The translations under genes and the position numbers were made by a program. 13,351 bases of DNA. Origin: DAOVQB01 sp023128935. Its GTDB lineage: Bacteria; Eisenbacteria; RBG-16-71-46; CAIMUX01; WJJG01. How positions within the stretch are numbered: position 1 is the first letter of the stretch; each line of letters begins with the position of its first letter. The stretch covers positions 1-13,351 of the forward strand of contig DAOVQB010000121.1 in NCBI GenBank assembly GCA_030628905.1. The letters run 5' to 3'. Positions 12,414-13,351 of the stretch are shown here, piece by piece. The notes under the pieces were generated by a model. It had not been told where the DNA came from. It saw only the letters and a program-made list of their open reading frames with translations, and made no database searches.

Positions 12414-13351
12414 TTGCTGACCTGGCGAGAGCTTGCAGCGGGTTCGCTGGCTGTCGGTCAGCTCGTCGAGTACGTCGCAGCCGCGGGCTCATCGGCTGCC
12501 AGGCAAGTGCCGCGAGCGCCAATGATTGCGGGTGCCGTAGTAGGTCTGGTGCTTTTCAGCGCGATCGTGTCGACGCCAGTCTGGCCCGCCGAAATCACGC
12601 TGCAGGGCAGTCTCCATGGAAGGGGGCGGATGCAGCTGCCCGGCACGGTGACGGATCTGCAGGAAGGTGACGCGCGCACAGACATCCGGCATGACGCCTC
12701 GCTTGACCTGCGAGGCTCAGGGCTGCGGATCCGGCTCAGGACCCGGGATTCGACATGGGCGGGCTGCGGCCTTCTAAGAACCCCGGGAGGGGGGAGCATC
12801 CTAGTTGGCCACCTTGACCTGCAGTGGGCAGCTGGATGCCTGTTCGTTAGTTGCGAGGGGTCCGACCTTTCGAGGGACATCAGATCCGCGCGCAACGAGA
12901 CGCTCCCACTGCGCGCCCGAGGCACTACTGCATGGAGGCAAGATCCTCAGTCTGGCGTTGTGCTTCAGCAGCGATTCAGATCTCTCCACTTGGGGACTTG
13001 GCGCCTGGAGAGAAACCTGGGGTTCGCGCTCGCGCTCGGCCCGTGGGCCGGGGCGGTTGATCGGGCATATACGTTCCAGGGGAATAGATGGAACTGGTCG
13101 TCTGTGCTCGCATGGCCCCCAGTACCGGTGGTTCCAGGGGTTGTAGAATCGGTGGATCCGCGGGCGGCAGGAAAGGCGACGGCTACCGGGATGACCCCAT
13201 CAAACAGGGTCCTGCTGGAGCTAAGCGGACGGTTCGCGCGGTCCTCTTCATCTGGAGTTGTGGACAGACTCGGAGGACACTGGCGGATTGGGCTGACACC
13301 TGTGCTCGGGGCCCTGAGCGGCGCGTTCCGGTATGGCGGACTTGACCACCG
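12414..13351 (+). CDS. Unrecognised exported, strand-rich protein starting at TTG, 3' end beyond the window
   Basis: From TTG 12414 the frame stays open for all 312 remaining codons and runs off the window, so the gene is partial. AGGGAGGG (12401-12408) lies 6 bp before this TTG and 4 bp after the stop of the preceding gene, so the operon continues. Residues 1-36 are polar to amphipathic and residues 37-59 form a hydrophobic stretch ending SAIVSTPVWPA, a signal peptide or anchor. In-frame GTG 12507 or ATG 12522 would give a more classical short signal peptide but have weak ribosome-binding sites. The remainder shows alternating strand patterns (for example SLDLRGSGLRIRLRT and LQQRFRSLHLGTWRLERNLGFALALG), consistent with an outer-membrane barrel, perhaps distantly like the barrels fused to helix-hairpin-helix domains in FCB bacteria; that comparison is a guess. 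Competing frames are short and broken. Confidence 0.75.
   Translation, partial: MLTWRELAAGSLAVGQLVEYVAAAGSSAARQVPRAPMIAGAVVGLVLFSAIVSTPVWPAEITLQGSLHGRGRMQLPGTVTDLQEGDARTDIRHDASLDLRGSGLRIRLRTRDSTWAGCGLLRTPGGGSILVGHLDLQWAAGCLFVSCEGSDLSRDIRSARNETLPLRARGTTAWRQDPQSGVVLQQRFRSLHLGTWRLERNLGFALALGPWAGAVDRAYTFQGNRWNWSSVLAWPPVPVVPGVVESVDPRAAGKATATGMTPSNRVLLELSGRFARSSSSGVVDRLGGHWRIGLTPVLGALSGAFRYGGLDH

Noticed and set aside
11650..12522. 290-codon antisense open frame over the unknown exported gene
   Set aside because: It is rich in R, P, H and Q with no hydrophobic core or motif. The plus-strand frame has a signal peptide, a TGATG overlap with its neighbour and operon direction.

Overview
The window looks like chromosomal DNA of a GC-rich, diderm, flagellated bacterium. 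Evidence for lipid A-type envelope comes from a UDP-2,3-diacylglucosamine hydrolase, and a PorV-type outer-membrane protein and a surface protein with lamin-tail domains plus a FlgD-like/sorting-type C-terminus point towards the FCB group (Eisenbacteria/Latescibacteria-like lineages). That placement is inference from gene content, not from a marker gene. GTG and TTG starts are common here. No tRNA, rRNA, CRISPR array, IS element or phage gene was seen.

Region 1 (1-1713): the 3' part of a PorV/PorQ-family gene faces lpxH, which is on the minus strand. Region 2 (1778-5139): a plus-strand envelope cluster holds a small coiled-coil protein, a membrane-anchored M23 (LytM-type) peptidase, a DUF523/TudS-family protein overlapping it by 8 bp, and an AMIN plus Amidase_3 cell-wall amidase. 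Two murein hydrolases in one cluster suggest a peptidoglycan-remodelling unit.

Region 3 (5140-8432): directly after the amidase stop lies an array of eight heptamers. Its minus strand has four GGGG tracts with TGA loops, a strong G-quadruplex pattern. About 50 bp further on is a sequence close to a sigma-28 (FliA) promoter, and it precedes a signalling and motility cassette: stand-alone Hpt protein, HDOD protein, MotA, MotB. The HDOD ribosome-binding site lies in two mutually exclusive hairpins.

Region 4 (8433-9860): a minus-strand pair encodes a two-TM SPFH/band-7 protein and a 65-aa ribbon-helix-helix (RHH) protein whose Shine-Dalgarno overlaps the SPFH stop. Three ATGATA-type direct repeats at exact 11-bp spacing sit upstream of the pair, a plausible operator for the RHH protein. 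Beside them is a 71-bp tandem repeat of about 2.5 copies.

Region 5 (9860-13351): a plus-strand operon of exported proteins holds a double lamin-tail-domain surface protein, an unrecognised signal-peptide protein coupled to it by a TGATG overlap, and a further unrecognised exported, strand-rich protein that starts at a TTG and stays open to the window end. The most attractive candidates for something undescribed are the SPFH-RHH module with its phased repeats and the lamin-tail operon with its two unknown exported partners.
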